Source: Opeltia flavorubescens (Eukaryota > Ascomycota > Lecanoromycetes > Teloschistales > Teloschistaceae). Taken from it: DNA of 64,000 nucleotides. A program made the position numbers and the translations under genes. Where the stretch lies: contig KE546981.1 in NCBI GenBank assembly GCA_000442125.1, positions 124,001 through 188,000 on the forward strand. Direction: 5' to 3'. Positions 33,560 to 45,686 of the stretch are shown one piece after another. Each line of letters opens with the position of its first letter. Position 1 is the stretch's first letter. The notes beneath the pieces were generated by a model. The model ran no database searches and was not told the DNA's origin. It saw only the letters and a list, made by a program, of their open reading frames with translations.

Positions 33560-35008
33560 ATGTCGGCAACCAACACCACGACCAGCCTACAGGAGCAGGA
33601 TAATCTCGGGAAACCTCCATATGTCAATGTCAACTCTCAGGCAACATCACTTCGACAACCTTCACCAATGCCGGCTCCAAAACGTCCTCATGGTCCTCGA
33701 CACAAGAGCAGTATTCGTACTGAGGAGTCCTTTACGCAACCGAGAGATATCGAAAGGCATTCGAAGCTCCCATACTTCCTACGCATGCATGGAAGCATCA
33801 CGCCGCGGATGATAGTACCATTGACTTTCGTCGGACTATGGGCGACATTAGTCACCTGTATCTCGCATTGGGTTTATCCACTTGTGGTCTCCTCTCTCCT
33901 CCTTACTGTCCTCGGTTTCGTCGTGGGTTTGGGCATTTCCTTCCGCACCTCGAGCGCTTATGAGCGGTACGTTGATGGCCGCAAGTATTGGGCTCAATTA
34001 AGCCAGGCGTCTCGAGATATCGCTAGGCATATCTGGATCCATGTGGAGGAGCGACATGGACAAGACTCGGAATTGGGGAAACAGGACTTGCTTGGAAAAG
34101 TCACCGCTTTGAATCTTATTGTNGCTTTTGCTGTTGCGTTGAAGCACCGACTTCGATTCGAACCGTACGCGCAGTATGATGATCTTGAGCACTTGGTGTC
34201 GCATCTTTCGACGTTTGCTGGAGAAGCATTCGACCCGGAGACACCGGTGATGAAACCGAAATCGAGCTGGAAGCGTGGAGGTGAATATCTTGGTCTTACT
34301 GTTGCTGAGTCGAACCCCAGAAAAGTGATCAAGAGATCGAAGAAGAATCTTGGAAACTTGCCATTGGAGGTTCTAACATATTTGTCTGCGTACGTGGAGT
34401 CAGTGATCCAGAGCGGGCAGTTCACCAATGGCACCGAACAAGCCATGGTCATGGTGAGTGCTCCCGTGAACGTAATACCAAGCACAAACACATCGTACTG
34501 ACATCGCTCACAGAACAGTCTCAACTCTCTCAACGAAGTCCTCGCAGGAACAGAACGTGTACTAAACACCCCCCTCCCCATCGCCTACAGCATCGCCATC
34601 TCCCAAATAACCTGGGTCTACGTAATGATGCTCCCCTTCCAGCTCTGGGCCGCCCTGAACTGGATCACCATCCCCGGCACCATCGTCGGCGCCTACATCG
34701 TCCTCGGCATCGCCTCCATCGGCCGGGAGATCGAAAACCCCTTCGGCCGAGACGAGAACGATCTCCCTCTCGATAAATTCTGTCAGGGATTGGAAGACGA
34801 GATCAATGTTATTGCGGCGAGGGCGCCGCCGAGGTTGGAGGAGTTTTTGATGAGTGATGATAATGCGGTTTTGGGTGGGAGTAGTTATGAGGTGCTTAAG
34901 GGGAAGAGTGTGGAGGATATCAGGGCGGGGTTGAGGGCGAGGACGGTGAGGGCTAGTGCTACGAGGGCGTCTATGCAGCAGGGGAGGGGGGAGAAACAGA
35001 GTGTTTGA
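33560..35008 (+). CDS. Bestrophin-like (UPF0187) anion channel family protein
   Basis: Two exons (33560-34453 and 34514-35008) give 462 residues. After a hydrophilic N-terminus of about 90 residues come membrane helices (MIVPLTFVGLWATLVTCISH, VVSSLLLTVLGFVVGLG), the family block SFRTSSAYERYVDGRKYWAQ, and in the second exon NSLNEVLAGTERVLNTPLPI and IENPFGRDENDLPLD, all typical of fungal and bacterial UPF0187/bestrophin-type channels. The start at 33560 is the first ATG with coding character. An N at about 34124 leaves one residue (Val by any base) unaffected. Confidence 0.92.
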
Positions 35009-35543
35009 AAAGACTGGTTGTTGCTGTGGCTGCTCTCTTCCTCTTGTGGTAGCGTGTATGACCAAGACAATTCTTTGGGGCTTCTGCGATGGGGAAGATG
35101 CTGAAGAAAAGCGGTTACGCATCGTATCTCGAAGTATGGAATGAACTATTTACTGCATGACTTGAATATATCCATCTATGCCTGACAAGCAATATAGATT
35201 TTTTCAGAATTTGATGATGGTGTCGGAAATTCAAGCGCGCAGTGTCGAGTAAGCGACTTCAATGCGATCGTGATAACGGTTTCTCCGAACTATCATTCTG
35301 TCCTAAATGAGAAAAACACTCTGCCGTCGATCGCCCGTAAGGATCCACGGTAGGATTGCACATCATTATGCTGATCGACAACAAACCCGAAAGAATGCGC
35401 CAAGCTTTCCACCGCCGGCGCACTGCAGGAACAGCAAGCACTGTTTGCCACCTTGACCTCTTGGTAGAAAATTTATATATAACACTATGAGCAGGCCCAG
35501 TCTCTAATCATTCTTGTTCAATGCGTGAAAGCACCCTTCAAAG
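35009..35543. other. Intergenic, no gene seen
   Basis: This region lies between the bestrophin-like gene and the phosphoesterase gene, both plus strand. A TATATATA-like stretch near 35472 lies about 70 bp before the next ATG and could serve in its promoter. Confidence 0.5.
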
Positions 35544-38262
35544 ATGCCATCCGAAGAACCCGATTTCGTGAAAGCCACGAGCAGCCTTACATTTGCTTCC
35601 GACGACATTGTGTCGAGGAAGCCGGATCTGAGGCTTCTGCATTTCAACGATGTTTATCATATTGAGTAAGTCCTCCCACCTTTCTCCCAGGGTCTTCCGC
35701 TTCTCCTTTACTCTCCTCCTCCTCCTTCCTCTCCCATTTCTCCCTGTTGATCTTACGCTCTGAACCTTGATATTCCCAATCTCACTCTTCCCCACCACCG
35801 CTCCCTAACCTTCCAAAAAGCGTCTGATCGACCAACAACAACAATCATTGACACCTCCTTCTGCAAATTCTAGGCAGGGATCCGCCGAACCCATCGGCGG
35901 AATCGATCGTTTCCAAACTCTCCGGAATTACTACGCCGATGATGAGCGTTTCAAAGGACAGAGTGAATTAGTGGTGTTGTTTTCGGGGGATGCGTTTAAT
36001 CCTAGTCTGGAGAGCAGTGTGACGAAGGGGGGACATATGGTTCCTGTTCTTAACAATTTGGTATGTGGGGAGGAGGGAAAAGGGAGGGGGGTGGCTTGTG
36101 TTGGGGTGAGTTAGTTCTTTTTTGGACTATGTATTGGGAGTTTAGGTTGTATGATTTTTTTAGTGGTTCTCTTTTTTTGGGATTGTTTTTTTGAAATTGT
36201 TTCATTCGTCAGGCACGCTTAAGATGTTGGGTTATGATTCTATATCCTTCTCCTTATTCCAATGATTTCCTAAATTTCAGTGCTTTTTTCTTGTTATGGT
36301 AGTTCATGTGTCTTGTTATAGCTAAATACGACTTCAACTAGAACCACGATCTTGACTTTGGCGTCCCGCAATTTCGCCATCTTCGAGCGCAATGCAAGTT
36401 CCCATGGTTGCTGGCGAATGTACTAGATCCGGCGCTGGGAGAGGATGTTTCGCTGGCGAATTGTGAGAAGACGATGATTTTGGAGGCGAGTAACGGGATT
36501 AAGATTGGGTTGATAGGCTTGGCGGAGAGGGAGTGGTAAGTTCTCTCGAATTTTGATTTGTACTTGAAAGAATGGGATGATGAGTGTAGTTTTGAGGAGG
36601 AGTTGAAGCAGCAAGCATGAATCCCCTGAAATATTTTTGGATTCTGTCCCAAGCATTGCTCACCCCGATTTTGTATTATCGATTTTTTCCCCCATAAAAC
36701 CAATGTCCAGTCTTCGCTAACACTAATGCCAAACATCCCACAGGCTCGATACCATAAACGCCCTCCCCCCAAACCTAATCTACAAATCCGCCTCGGAAAC
36801 GGCAAAACGTCTGATCCCCTCCCTCCGCGCCCAAGGCGCTGAAATAATCATCGCCCTAACCCACGCCCGCGAACCCAGCGATGTAAAGCTCGCTGAAAAG
36901 ACTCCCCCAGGTCTAATCGACATGATCCTAGGCGGCCACGACCATTTCTACGCCCACCAGATCGTGAACGGAACGCATATCCTCCGCTCAGGAACAGATT
37001 TCAAACAATTGAGCTACATCGAAGCTTTCCGGTGCCAACACCAGAATCATCCTGCATCACCCTCATCTTCTTCCTCCCCAATAACACAAACCCAATCACC
37101 CCAGTCTCCAAAAAATCAAAAATGGTCTTTCCGCCTAACCCGCCACGACATCCTCCGCCTTATCCCCCCTCACGGCCCCACCCTCACGCTCCTTTCCACC
37201 CTAACATCCTCCCTAAAATCCTCCCTCTCCCGCCCCATAGGCTACACCCGCACACCCTTAGACGCACGCTTCACCACCGTCCGCGCCCGAGAATCAAACC
37301 TCGGAAACTTCGTCGCAGACCTCATGCGGCACACCTACTCCACAGACTGCGCCTTAATGGCCGGTGGAACCATACGCGGGGATCAAGTCTACGGACCTGG
37401 GGTGTTGAGGTTGAAGGATGTGATGAATTGTTTCCCGTTTGAGGATCCGGTTGTTGTGGTTAGAGTGAAGGGGAGAGCGGTGAGGGAGGCGTTGGAGAAT
37501 GGGGTTTCTCTTGTGCCGGCGCTGGAGGGAAGGTATTTACAAGTTTCTGGCATCAAATTCTGCTACAATCCTTCCTTGCCCCCAGGGAGGAGGGTTAAAT
37601 GGGTGGAGGTCGCTGGCCAGGCTCTAGATGAGGAGAAAGTGTATACCGTAGCGACGAGAGGGTACATGGGCAGGGGCAAAGACGGGTTCTCCTCCTTGCT
37701 TGTGAAAAGCGAAGGTGGGGAGGCGGAGGAGGTAGTCAGTGAAGAGAACGGGATTTTAATCTCTATGATCCTGCGGCAGTATTTTATGAGTTTGAAAGTC
37801 TTGAGGAGGTGGCGGGGGTGGGGGGCGAGTTTGGGGAGGCACTGGGATGGAGTCCAAGGGAAAATGGATGGGAATGGCGGAGGAGGGTCGGGTGATGGGA
37901 GTGGGAAGCGGACGGGCAAGGTACATAAACATACCAGAAGTGGAAATGTGAAGACAGCCGAGGAAAGCGGTGCTGCTGCCAGTACGGCTACTGAAGAGAT
38001 CGATACAGACGAAGACAGCGACGAAGTCCTTCCCTCCGAGAAACTCGATAAAGGCGAAGAGGAAGCTAGGAGGATATACATGATACGCTGGGCGGTCAGG
38101 AAATGGATGCGTATTGCAGGGGTGAAGAGCGGGGTTGTAGATCCTCATGGTAATGATGATGGGGAAGATGGAGGTCTATGTCCTGATTGGACGAGGGGAA
38201 TCGCGCCGAAAGTTGAGGGGAGGATTGTCATTGAAGGGGTTGGTGGTGGGGATGGGGTATAG
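35544..38262 (+). CDS. 5'-nucleotidase/UshA-type metallophosphoesterase
   Basis: Four exons (35544-35665, 35874-36105, 36342-36535, 36744-38262) join to about 688 residues. The N-terminal calcineurin-like domain shows HFNDVYHIE (metal ligands D and H), SGDAFNPS, GNHDLDFG (completed across intron 2), LANVLDP, THAREPSD and GGHDHFY. The C-terminal 5_nucleotid_C domain has ESNLGNFVADLMRHTY, LMAGGTIRGDQVYGPG and FEDPVVVVRVKG. There is no signal peptide, unlike periplasmic UshA, so an intracellular enzyme is likely. About 150 C-terminal residues are charged and low-complexity (EEIDTDEDSDEVLPSEK). Just before GNHD the model carries about ten extra residues (VCGEEGKGRG) that look like retained intron-like sequence, although they are in frame. 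Confidence 0.9.
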
Positions 38263-39968
38263 GGGANTGGGTGAGTAGTACGGGCGCTTTGATGGGGAAA
38301 CGAGGTATCGATATCCTCGGCCCTTGAAACGAATGCCTAATCCCAAATAAGGAGAGCTAGACATCAAGAGATCGAAGATGTGATATACTTGATAGAGCAA
38401 CGGACGTAATACCCACACCCCAAAACAAAATTTCCTAATCCAGAGCCAACCCCTTTTCTTCGTACAAATGTCAAAATTCTTCCTTGACCAAGCTAATCTC
38501 TCAATCGTTATGCAAACCTCATAGTCCGAAAATTTATAGTCCACCAAGGCGTCTCGCAATCATGTTTTTTTATTCGGCACATGAAACACTCACTCCCTGC
38601 CATCACAGTCGTACAAAAACACAAACACACCCCGTACCACCCGAATCGTTTCACCCCTTCTCCAAGCGCTTGCTGTAATGTGAAAGTATATGACATAAAA
38701 AGTCCAGAGATCTCCTTCTTCCCTCATACATTTTCACTTTACAAGAACAAATAACACCAGCATCGCTCAATACATTCGTCTATCTAATCAGTCCAACATA
38801 TACTTACTCGCACACCCATCTACCATTTACACGAAACAGCCCAAACCTCCGAGCCATCATTCACACCTCTCCAGGGAGAGACAAGACCAAAGCACCAACC
38901 ATTCCCCCTCAACCAACCAACACCATCCCCTACTCCTTCATCCCAATTCAAACCCACACCACTTCCCCCGATCAAAACCCCCCAAACCACCTAAACAAAA
39001 ATGCTACAATACAACCCCACCCCTCAACCTCAGATCCCCCGTCCACTCCCCCCTCAAACCCCCGCCCAACCTCCCCCGCACCTAAAAGCGACGAAAACGG
39101 AGGATCCAACAATGAAAAAAGAGGAGGAAGTGGGAAGGTGTTGCCAATTTCTCCAGGTTCTGTGCTGTTTTTGCTGTTTGGCTTGATCCGGATTGAGTTT
39201 GGGGAAGGGAGGGAGGAAGGGGGAGAGGAATAGGAGAAGAGATAGAAAATGGAAATGGAGGAAAGGATGGTGGGACGATGGATGTGTATGACGCTACTGG
39301 GGGAAAGGGGTGGAGAGATGCTTAGACATCTTTTTGTGCAATAATGATCTGGGGAATCCGTGAGATAGGGGTTTTTTTCTCAATTCCGATCTGTGCCCGG
39401 AATTGGCTTGTATATTAGATCTCCTTTAAAATACGTAAAAAAACTTTGGAGGACGTGAGACCGGGGTTAATATCCTAGATCTGTAACAAAGATTGGCTTT
39501 ATCATAAATTGTATGAACTTCGTTCTTAATTTATCCGTATTAACTTTATTCGATGTCGCTCGCGAGGGGGGCGCCAAACCATTAGGTTTTGTTTTATTTC
39601 GCCTTTTTAGCTAGACTAGCTTTGGTTCTCGGAAGAACTAAGGGAAGGAGGTTTGTACAGATCATGCCACACCTAGCGCCGGTGAATAATTTGTGAGGAA
39701 TTTTGTTCGATTTTTTGGTAAATTGGTACGGAGAGTGGCAACACAGAGTCCTCCTCTTCAAGGAAGGAAGATTTATGAAGTCTTTCATAGATTACATCGT
39801 AGGATTTTATCAGATCAGTATGGGATGGGGTAAGATAATGAATCTCGGACTCCTAAGAGACTAAGAAAATAAAATCATAACGACTCTTTGCGTATCCTCC
39901 AAAACAGCGCCTCAGAATCTAATATGTGCGGCATATCTATTAGACAAGCTCCTTGCATTTCCATAACC
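38263..39968. other. Intergenic, C-rich then AT-rich, no gene seen
   Basis: The region 38480-39110 is strongly C-rich on the plus strand (poly-pyrimidine/poly-Pro frames), and 39350-39800 is AT-rich with T runs. Frames here are compositional and show no domain. Confidence 0.6.
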
Positions 39969-40446
39969 TCACCTGAATTGACCCTTATCCTTCCAGTCCC
40001 ACCCGAATTCCCCCTTGGACATCTCCCCGCAGCGGGAGCATTGTAGTAGGTGGTTAGGGCTTTCACGCTCGGGACCATTCCGGAGGACATTTTTTATGAA
40101 GTCTTTTGAGTGGATTTGGAGCTTCAGTGCATTTTGAACAAGGTCGTCTAGACCAGAATGCTTGCCGCAAGAGGTACAGATAGCTCGATTACGATTCATT
40201 CTGTTGGTGGATCGATTGACGTTCCATCCTTTTACAAACATTAGCGTGAGGGGGCTCGACTTATATAAAGCGTTTGTGGGACTTGGCGAGTATTCATGGT
40301 CAATGTGTTTTTGTGAAGAACATACCTTCAAGATCTAGCATCGACGAGATATGTTCACGTTCTTGGGGTGTGAGATGCCAGATATATGCACCGTTGCTTA
40401 AGGGCTCTGAAAGAGGATGGGAGGCACAAGAAGCTGCTTGCTCCAT
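39969..40446 (-). CDS. Small putative zinc-binding protein, 126 aa
   Basis: Two exons on the minus strand (40326-40446 and 39969-40228) join in phase through a GTATGT...AAAAG intron. The protein begins MEQAASCASHPLSEPLSNGA and has two CxxC pairs about 50 residues apart (CTSCG and CSRCG), the spacing expected for a zinc ribbon or treble-clef module. No other motif is present. The second exon ends KGQFR followed by TGA. The cross-intron frame and paired cysteines make it credible. The function is unknown; nucleic-acid or protein binding is a guess. Confidence 0.65.
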
Positions 40447-41069
40447 CGTCAAATCTTCGGATCTAGGAAGGCTTCCATCAGTATGATACGATCATGGAAT
40501 ACCAATAGAACACCCACCGTTAATTGACTGCTAACGTGCTGAAAGTAGATGAAGTTTCACGGTCAAGTTGTTGGAAATGGTGGAAAGTGGCTTCCAAGCA
40601 TTTCTTTCTCTTCGAACAGGAGAGTGCAATGAGATAAAGGGGTCTTGGAATCCTTCACAAGCATGGTCAAAAAGAGGAGGTTTTACGTCATGGTCCATGC
40701 TTGCTGATCAAATGCGAGATGTGACTCCCACGACAGTCGTGATGGCGTTATTGCTTTCCTAAGAACAGCATTGCCAAGCGAATCATGGACTCGAACTGCC
40801 CTATTGAGTACTACGCGATTTTTCGAAAAGAGGGGGGGAGATTTGGCTACAATACCTCCTCGAGCGAGCAGGCTGATTGGACTCAGTCAATTCCCATGGC
40901 TGACCGAGGGTATTGATGAATGGAGAGTTGGGAAGCCACATTCACACGGCTAGCCTAATATGGTGTAGACAGAATGTGTCACGTCGACATGGTGGCTGGC
41001 TGAATGTGATGAACCTTTCTTTGAAATGGCGCAATGCAAGCCTTGAAAGTTCGCTTTATACGGAGGATT
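40447..41069. other. Intergenic, no gene seen
   Basis: This is the shared upstream region of the small zinc-binding gene and the esterase, ending at an inverted-repeat element. The short frames at 40568-40953 are not supported. Confidence 0.5.
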
Positions 41070-41317
41070 GCAACAAAAGTTCAAAAACTACGCCAAGAGC
41101 GGGCCAAGAACACTAGCGTATTGCTGATCGAGGCCGTTAGTTCTGATACATGGTTATATGGAGGAAAAATTTATACTTTATCGGTGGCGCGTTGCGTTCT
41201 TTGATACGTTGTAGTAAACCTCTCCTGGGCTTGATAGGCTGTAGCCCGCCGTAGGCTCCGGGGGGCCGTTAGAAATAAATCCGCCAGAGTCTTGGCAAGT
41301 TTCTGAACTTTTGTTGC
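41070..41317. mobile_element. MITE-like element, second family (248 bp, ~28-bp terminal inverted repeats)
   Basis: The left end is GCAACAAAAGTTCAAAAACT followed by ACGCCAAGA. The right end (41291-41317) is its inverted copy GCAACAAAAGTTCAGAAACT followed by TGCCAAGA. The interior has no coding frame. The ends differ from the elements at 1907 and 9659. I see no convincing target duplication (flanks are ATT and GTA). The element ends 162 bp before the ATG of the carboxylesterase and may therefore influence its promoter. Confidence 0.7.
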
Positions 41318-41479
41318 GTAGAACAATACAAACAGATTAGGACACCTCTGATGGAATGGTCGCCTGAGCTAATGGAGCAAACATAATTTTCGCATCTCTA
41401 GCACGTGGAGAGTGAAAGTATTGTGTAATCTTCTGTCCACCAGAACTTGCACGCATAGAGTCCGTCTGTCGTTGCAAAC

Positions 41480-43450
41480 ATGTCGAGCACTCACCGGTAC
41501 TTAAGGAGTATTCGTGTGAGCTTTGCCTTATTGTTGGCCTTTCTCGTATCGTCAATTTTCCCTCTTCAGCAACAACAACGCATTGGAATTGAAGAGCAGA
41601 TCCCGAGCCTCACATTGCCTTGGGGCACTTGGCAAGGACAAGAATATGACGCAAGGGGAGATGTCAGATCTAGTGCTCTTCAGATTGAGCTTCTTCTCTT
41701 GACAAAGATCCTTACTTGTAACTTACACTCGCCCAGATCTACAAATTTACAAACGTACGCTTCGGTCAGGCGCCACTGGGAAGTCTGCGATTCGACCATC
41801 CACGTTTTCCAGATGCTATCCCAGATGATACAACTCTCCAGAACAGTACTTATGGACCTAATTGTATAGCCACTCACCATGCGTTCGACAGCGGGGATGA
41901 TTCATTCAGCGAAGATTGCCTATTCCTGGACTTATACGTTCCAAAAACCGCATTTTCTTCCAGTGCGGAACCACTCGCTGTGGTCGTATGGATCTACGGC
42001 GGTGATTTTGCTGGAGGATCGAAGAATCTAACCTTCACTGATGGGATGTTGTATTCCGGAACTGGCCCGATCCGGTCAGCCATTACCAACGGAGAACCTG
42101 GCATCATCTTCGTCGTTGGGAACTACCGGCTGGGCGCATTTGGCTGGCTTGCCGGACCATACATGGAAAAGGTAGGAGTGCCGAATGCAGGATTATTTGA
42201 CCAGCGGCTGCTTTTGAAATGGGTACAATGTTTCATACACCTCGTGAATGGAGACAAGGCTCGTGTCAGTATTTGGGGTGAATCTGCTGGCGCGAGTTCC
42301 ATCTTGCACCATATGGTCTTGCAAAACCCATCTGCAAATGGATCTCTTGATCCTCTGTTTCGCAGAGCTGTCCTGCAAGGTCCTGCTTTTCAATGGCTCT
42401 GGGACAGATCCGAAGGTGGTGCTCTCGATTACACATATGGCAAGTTTGCGCGACTGGCTGGGTGCGGGAAACGTGATATATCATGTTTGAGAGCACAAGA
42501 CAGCAATACTCTGCAGAGAGCTAATCAAAGACTCTACTTCATGTACGCAGATAAGGGAATACTTCCGGTGGGGCCTGCAATAGATGGGAAATGGATACCA
42601 GATCTACCGTCCAAGTTGCTGAAAGCTGGTGAGTAGGCTTTGCCTAATAATCTGTGCTCCAGTTCACATTGACTCATCCTAATATTCAGGAAAATTCTGG
42701 AGAGACATGGATTCTATTGTCGTATCTCATACGCTCCACGAATCCGAGAGCTCAACACCAATCATCGAGACTTGGGACCAATACACCGCAGTCATCGCCA
42801 CCCTCTTCCCAAAGAAGACCGTGCAGTCCGCTATACAGAACAGCACTCTCTACTCGGCAAAAAGTAATCTCACCGAAAGATTACTTGACATCATCCGCGA
42901 TGCGTTCTTCACCTCCAACATCCGGCAAATCTTTGACGCATACCAAACATCTGGAACCTGCAAAATATACGCAATGCAATACTCCTTCCCAGGACCACTC
43001 TTCCCCTCCCTTTCACGACACGGCTATGATATACTCCCGACATTCTGGAACACCGATGTCAACATAAGTGAAATTATAGAACGAATGAAGATAGACATCA
43101 GTCCACCAGCTCTCAAGATGGTGAATGAAATCTTCCCCGATTTCGCGTCCAGGTATCAAGCCTATCTCGTTTCGAATGCGATATATGGCGATCCGAATTG
43201 TATGTCGAATATCACGTCGGGAAAGGCGCGATGGGATGTTGCTAAAACCGCGGATGATGGTGATGATTTTCTGACGAATGTGCTAAATACTGAGTTGAAT
43301 CTTTGGAGGCCGGATCAATTCTTTGATTCTGTGACGGATATTGTTACGTCGAAGGCACGATCGGATTTCTGGCTTGAGATGGCTCTGGAGCTTACCCGGG
43401 GCTGCTCGGATGAGAAAAACCTAGAGAGAGAGAAAAACATCAAGCTATGA
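41480..43450 (+). CDS. Secreted type-B carboxylesterase/lipase
   Basis: Three exons (41480-41662, 41737-42628, 42690-43450) join to 611 residues. The N-terminus has a basic start and a hydrophobic segment (VSFALLLAFLVSSIF), a signal peptide or anchor. The alpha/beta-hydrolase core shows FTNVRFGQAPLGSLRF (across intron 1), SEDCLFLDLYVP, the oxyanion-hole WIYGGDF, NYRLGAFGWLA, and the nucleophile elbow GESAGAS (Ser about residue 244). HGYDILPTFWN probably holds the catalytic His. Type-B carboxylesterases of this kind hydrolyse esters outside the cell. The loop normally ending in NI before the GGD block reads CFIHLVNGD, a minor variation. The substrate is unknown. Confidence 0.9.
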
Positions 43451-44085
43451 CTTGGTGATATAAGCAAATAAATAAATTGGGAATGAGGTAATAATTTGTG
43501 TTTGAAAAAGTAAAGCCTAGGGGTAGTCCCTCCCCCCCCCATCATGAGTGAGTGAGCGAGCCCTTTTCGATCTTTGACATGGAAAGGGGGGAGAAAGCTG
43601 GGTCCGTAGTAGCTGCTTTCTGAATGGAAATGAAGGATAGATTGACGGGCTCGTGAGTATTATTGAATGGAATTTCACCCCACAGAGACAGCCAAGGAAC
43701 GAATTAGAGTCTCCACGCTTCTCCTGTAGCGTCTAGTACGATTCATCTTCCTAAAACCACTCATAATCCAGTCAGCTCTTTTCCCGTCCTGCTTTTTCCC
43801 CCTCTCAAATGGTTTGAAGAGGGCATGGGTATTGATGCTACTTCTTAAGGTAAGAGGTGTGGTATTCATCGGAAAAATTCCTATTCAGCAATGCTTGCTG
43901 TGAGAGGCTGTGAATTCCTCGAAAGTGCTGACAATGAAGAGAAGAGCGCCAGACCGATAAGGTGCTAGACCTTTACTCGATATTTCCTCCCGAAGGTATG
44001 ACAGCTGCTATCAAAGGAATGGCTCGGATCGCTAAAAAGATATTTGCACTTAGGTTTTTCGGAGGCTACATGCTGTAGGTGTATG
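43451..44085. other. Intergenic between convergent genes, no gene seen
   Basis: This is the 3' flank of the esterase and the 3' flank of the metallopeptidase-like gene. No feature was found. Confidence 0.6.
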
Positions 44086-44898
44086 CTATGCAGAATCGTC
44101 TATTCTGGGTAAAGTTCTTGAATTTACATAATCTTCGCATCCCGCTACAACCACTAAAAAACAGTTGTCAGTATAGGTCAAAGGGACCCAAGAAAGCAGA
44201 GCAGAAGACTCACTCGAGGCATACAGGACAAAATTATTAGGATTGGTCAGCGAAAGTTCCTTGTCCAGCCTCGCAGCATCCATCAGATTAAAAGCAGAGT
44301 CAAATTTCCAATTCGATAGATAAATATGAGCAAATTGATGCACGAATACTCCGAACTTATTATCAGCGATGCTATGATCGTCGGGGATGAAGCGATTTCG
44401 TCGAACCAGCGGACATTGCTCCTTCAAAGGTTGATAAGGCAATGTCCAAAATGAATCACACAAGACGACCTCCTCTCGCTCTGGAACGACAGCAGCAAAG
44501 ACCCCTTCACCACAAAGGTCTTCGATACCCTCCCAAACAGGAATACTGCGGTCAAAGCACACAACAGTCGGGTGTTTCAGTCGCTCGAAAGGTGGTCCAT
44601 TGCCAAGGTTGAGGACCACATCGCCTTCTTCCATCCGTGAAAAGACGCGGTACACGTACGGGATATTCGACACGGACTTGAAGAAAGTGCTATAGGCATT
44701 GGAGCGGGTACCGAGGGGGACGTCATTGACGACTTTGTTGAGTTGCTTCTGGAATGCTGGAATGAGAGCTTGTAGTTGTATGACTTTTTCAGTTGGACAG
44801 TATCGGATGAGGTAACTCCCACTCGATTGCGAGTTGTCTTGACCATGGACGAATTGGAGGAGGGGACTTATAAAAATTATAGAGAGTTGGAAGCGCAT
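44086..44898 (-). CDS. Secreted metallopeptidase-like protein with altered HExxH (HQFAH)
   Basis: Two exons on the minus strand (44214-44898 and 44086-44153) encode 250 residues. The first 19 form a signal peptide (MRFQLSIIFISPLLQFVHG). The domain layout resembles fungal secreted zinc-metallopeptidases: VVLCDSFW, then VFVHQFAHIYL, then LMDAARLDKEL and NNFVLYASM near the end. The sequence at residues 187-191 is HQFAH, where a peptidase would have HExxH, so the catalytic glutamate is replaced by glutamine. This predicts metal binding without normal peptidase activity. Family assignment is by pattern only; the peptide may be an inactive homologue or have another role. Confidence 0.65.
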   Translation of the reverse strand: MRFQLSIIFISPLLQFVHGQDNSQSSGSYLIRYCPTEKVIQLQALIPAFQKQLNKVVNDVPLGTRSNAYSTFFKSVSNIPYVYRVFSRMEEGDVVLNLGNGPPFERLKHPTVVCFDRSIPVWEGIEDLCGEGVFAAVVPEREEVVLCDSFWTLPYQPLKEQCPLVRRNRFIPDDHSIADNKFGVFVHQFAHIYLSNWKFDSAFNLMDAARLDKELSLTNPNNFVLYASSESSALLSWVPLTYTDNCFLVVVAGCEDYVNSRTLPRIDDSA

Positions 44899-45017
44899 TT
44901 CGATTGCGACTTGTGAGTATACAGACTGATCGGTGGCCGAAAATTCTCTTTCACCAACTATGTTGATATAGATACAATAGCCGTACTTGCTGTAGTACCA
45001 AAAAAGTCAAACACACG

Positions 45018-45314
45018 ATGCACAGATTCTACCGTGGATCAGCAAAGTCTGATGCTGAAGAATCGTATGACGTCTTGTAAGTGACTGGCGCATGTAGAAG
45101 TATCCGCCGCGGTACCAGTCCAAAAACCTTACTGGAGACAATCACGAGTAGCGCCAGTCGAGAGTATGCGCAACTGCGGCTTCAAGATAACCTTTCGGAA
45201 TTGACGACGATTATCCTTTTGAAACGTTTCAGAGGCAGTCTGGATACCAAGCGAGCAATATTGTCGAGTTTGATTTGCAATAATTTAGAAGAGCTGCAGG
45301 AGCTAGAAGCTTGA
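45018..45314 (+). CDS. Small spliced hypothetical protein, 84 aa
   Basis: ATG 45018 (MHRFYRGSAKSDAEESYDV) leads to a GTAAGT donor at 45077. A CCAG acceptor at 45118 gives a very short 42-bp intron, and the frame then stays open to a TGA at 45312-45314. The second exon looks helical (YAQLRLQDNLSELTTIILLK, NNLEELQELEA). The intron is shorter than the others in this window, so the model is tentative. No known domain is present. Confidence 0.35.
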
Positions 45315-45686
45315 GTGGGCTTCGAGTGCCGCAACGTTGGAGACGGAGAAACATTGCCTCGGCTACGATGAGCTAGATCTTTGTGACAGCTCGTTGTAAG
45401 CCTTTCAAGATAGTAGCACAGCTGTCTCTGTATTCATTTCGCGCGCTGAACACAGGTCATTCAGCAGTCTTCAGCGTTCCTCTGGTCTTTGTAAAGGTAC
45501 CTTACGTGCCACTTTAGCTATGTGCAATCATATCGTTGGACAGTTCTCAGTACAGCAGGCGAAATACCTCGAAGTAGGAGTATTCCTGCTATGTTACGCT
45601 GACCGCGCCATCGAGCAAGTAGCGAAAGAAGACAGGTCCGGAAAGCATCTAGAAAGGTACTGACCCCTGACAGGCGCTCAGAAATC
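45315..45686. other. Intergenic, no gene seen
   Basis: This is the 3' flank of the small spliced gene and of the hypothetical gene on the other strand. No feature was found. Confidence 0.5.

Noticed and set aside
38480-39190. Proline-rich proteins in the C-rich stretch
   Set aside because: The frames arise from base composition and lack any conserved feature.
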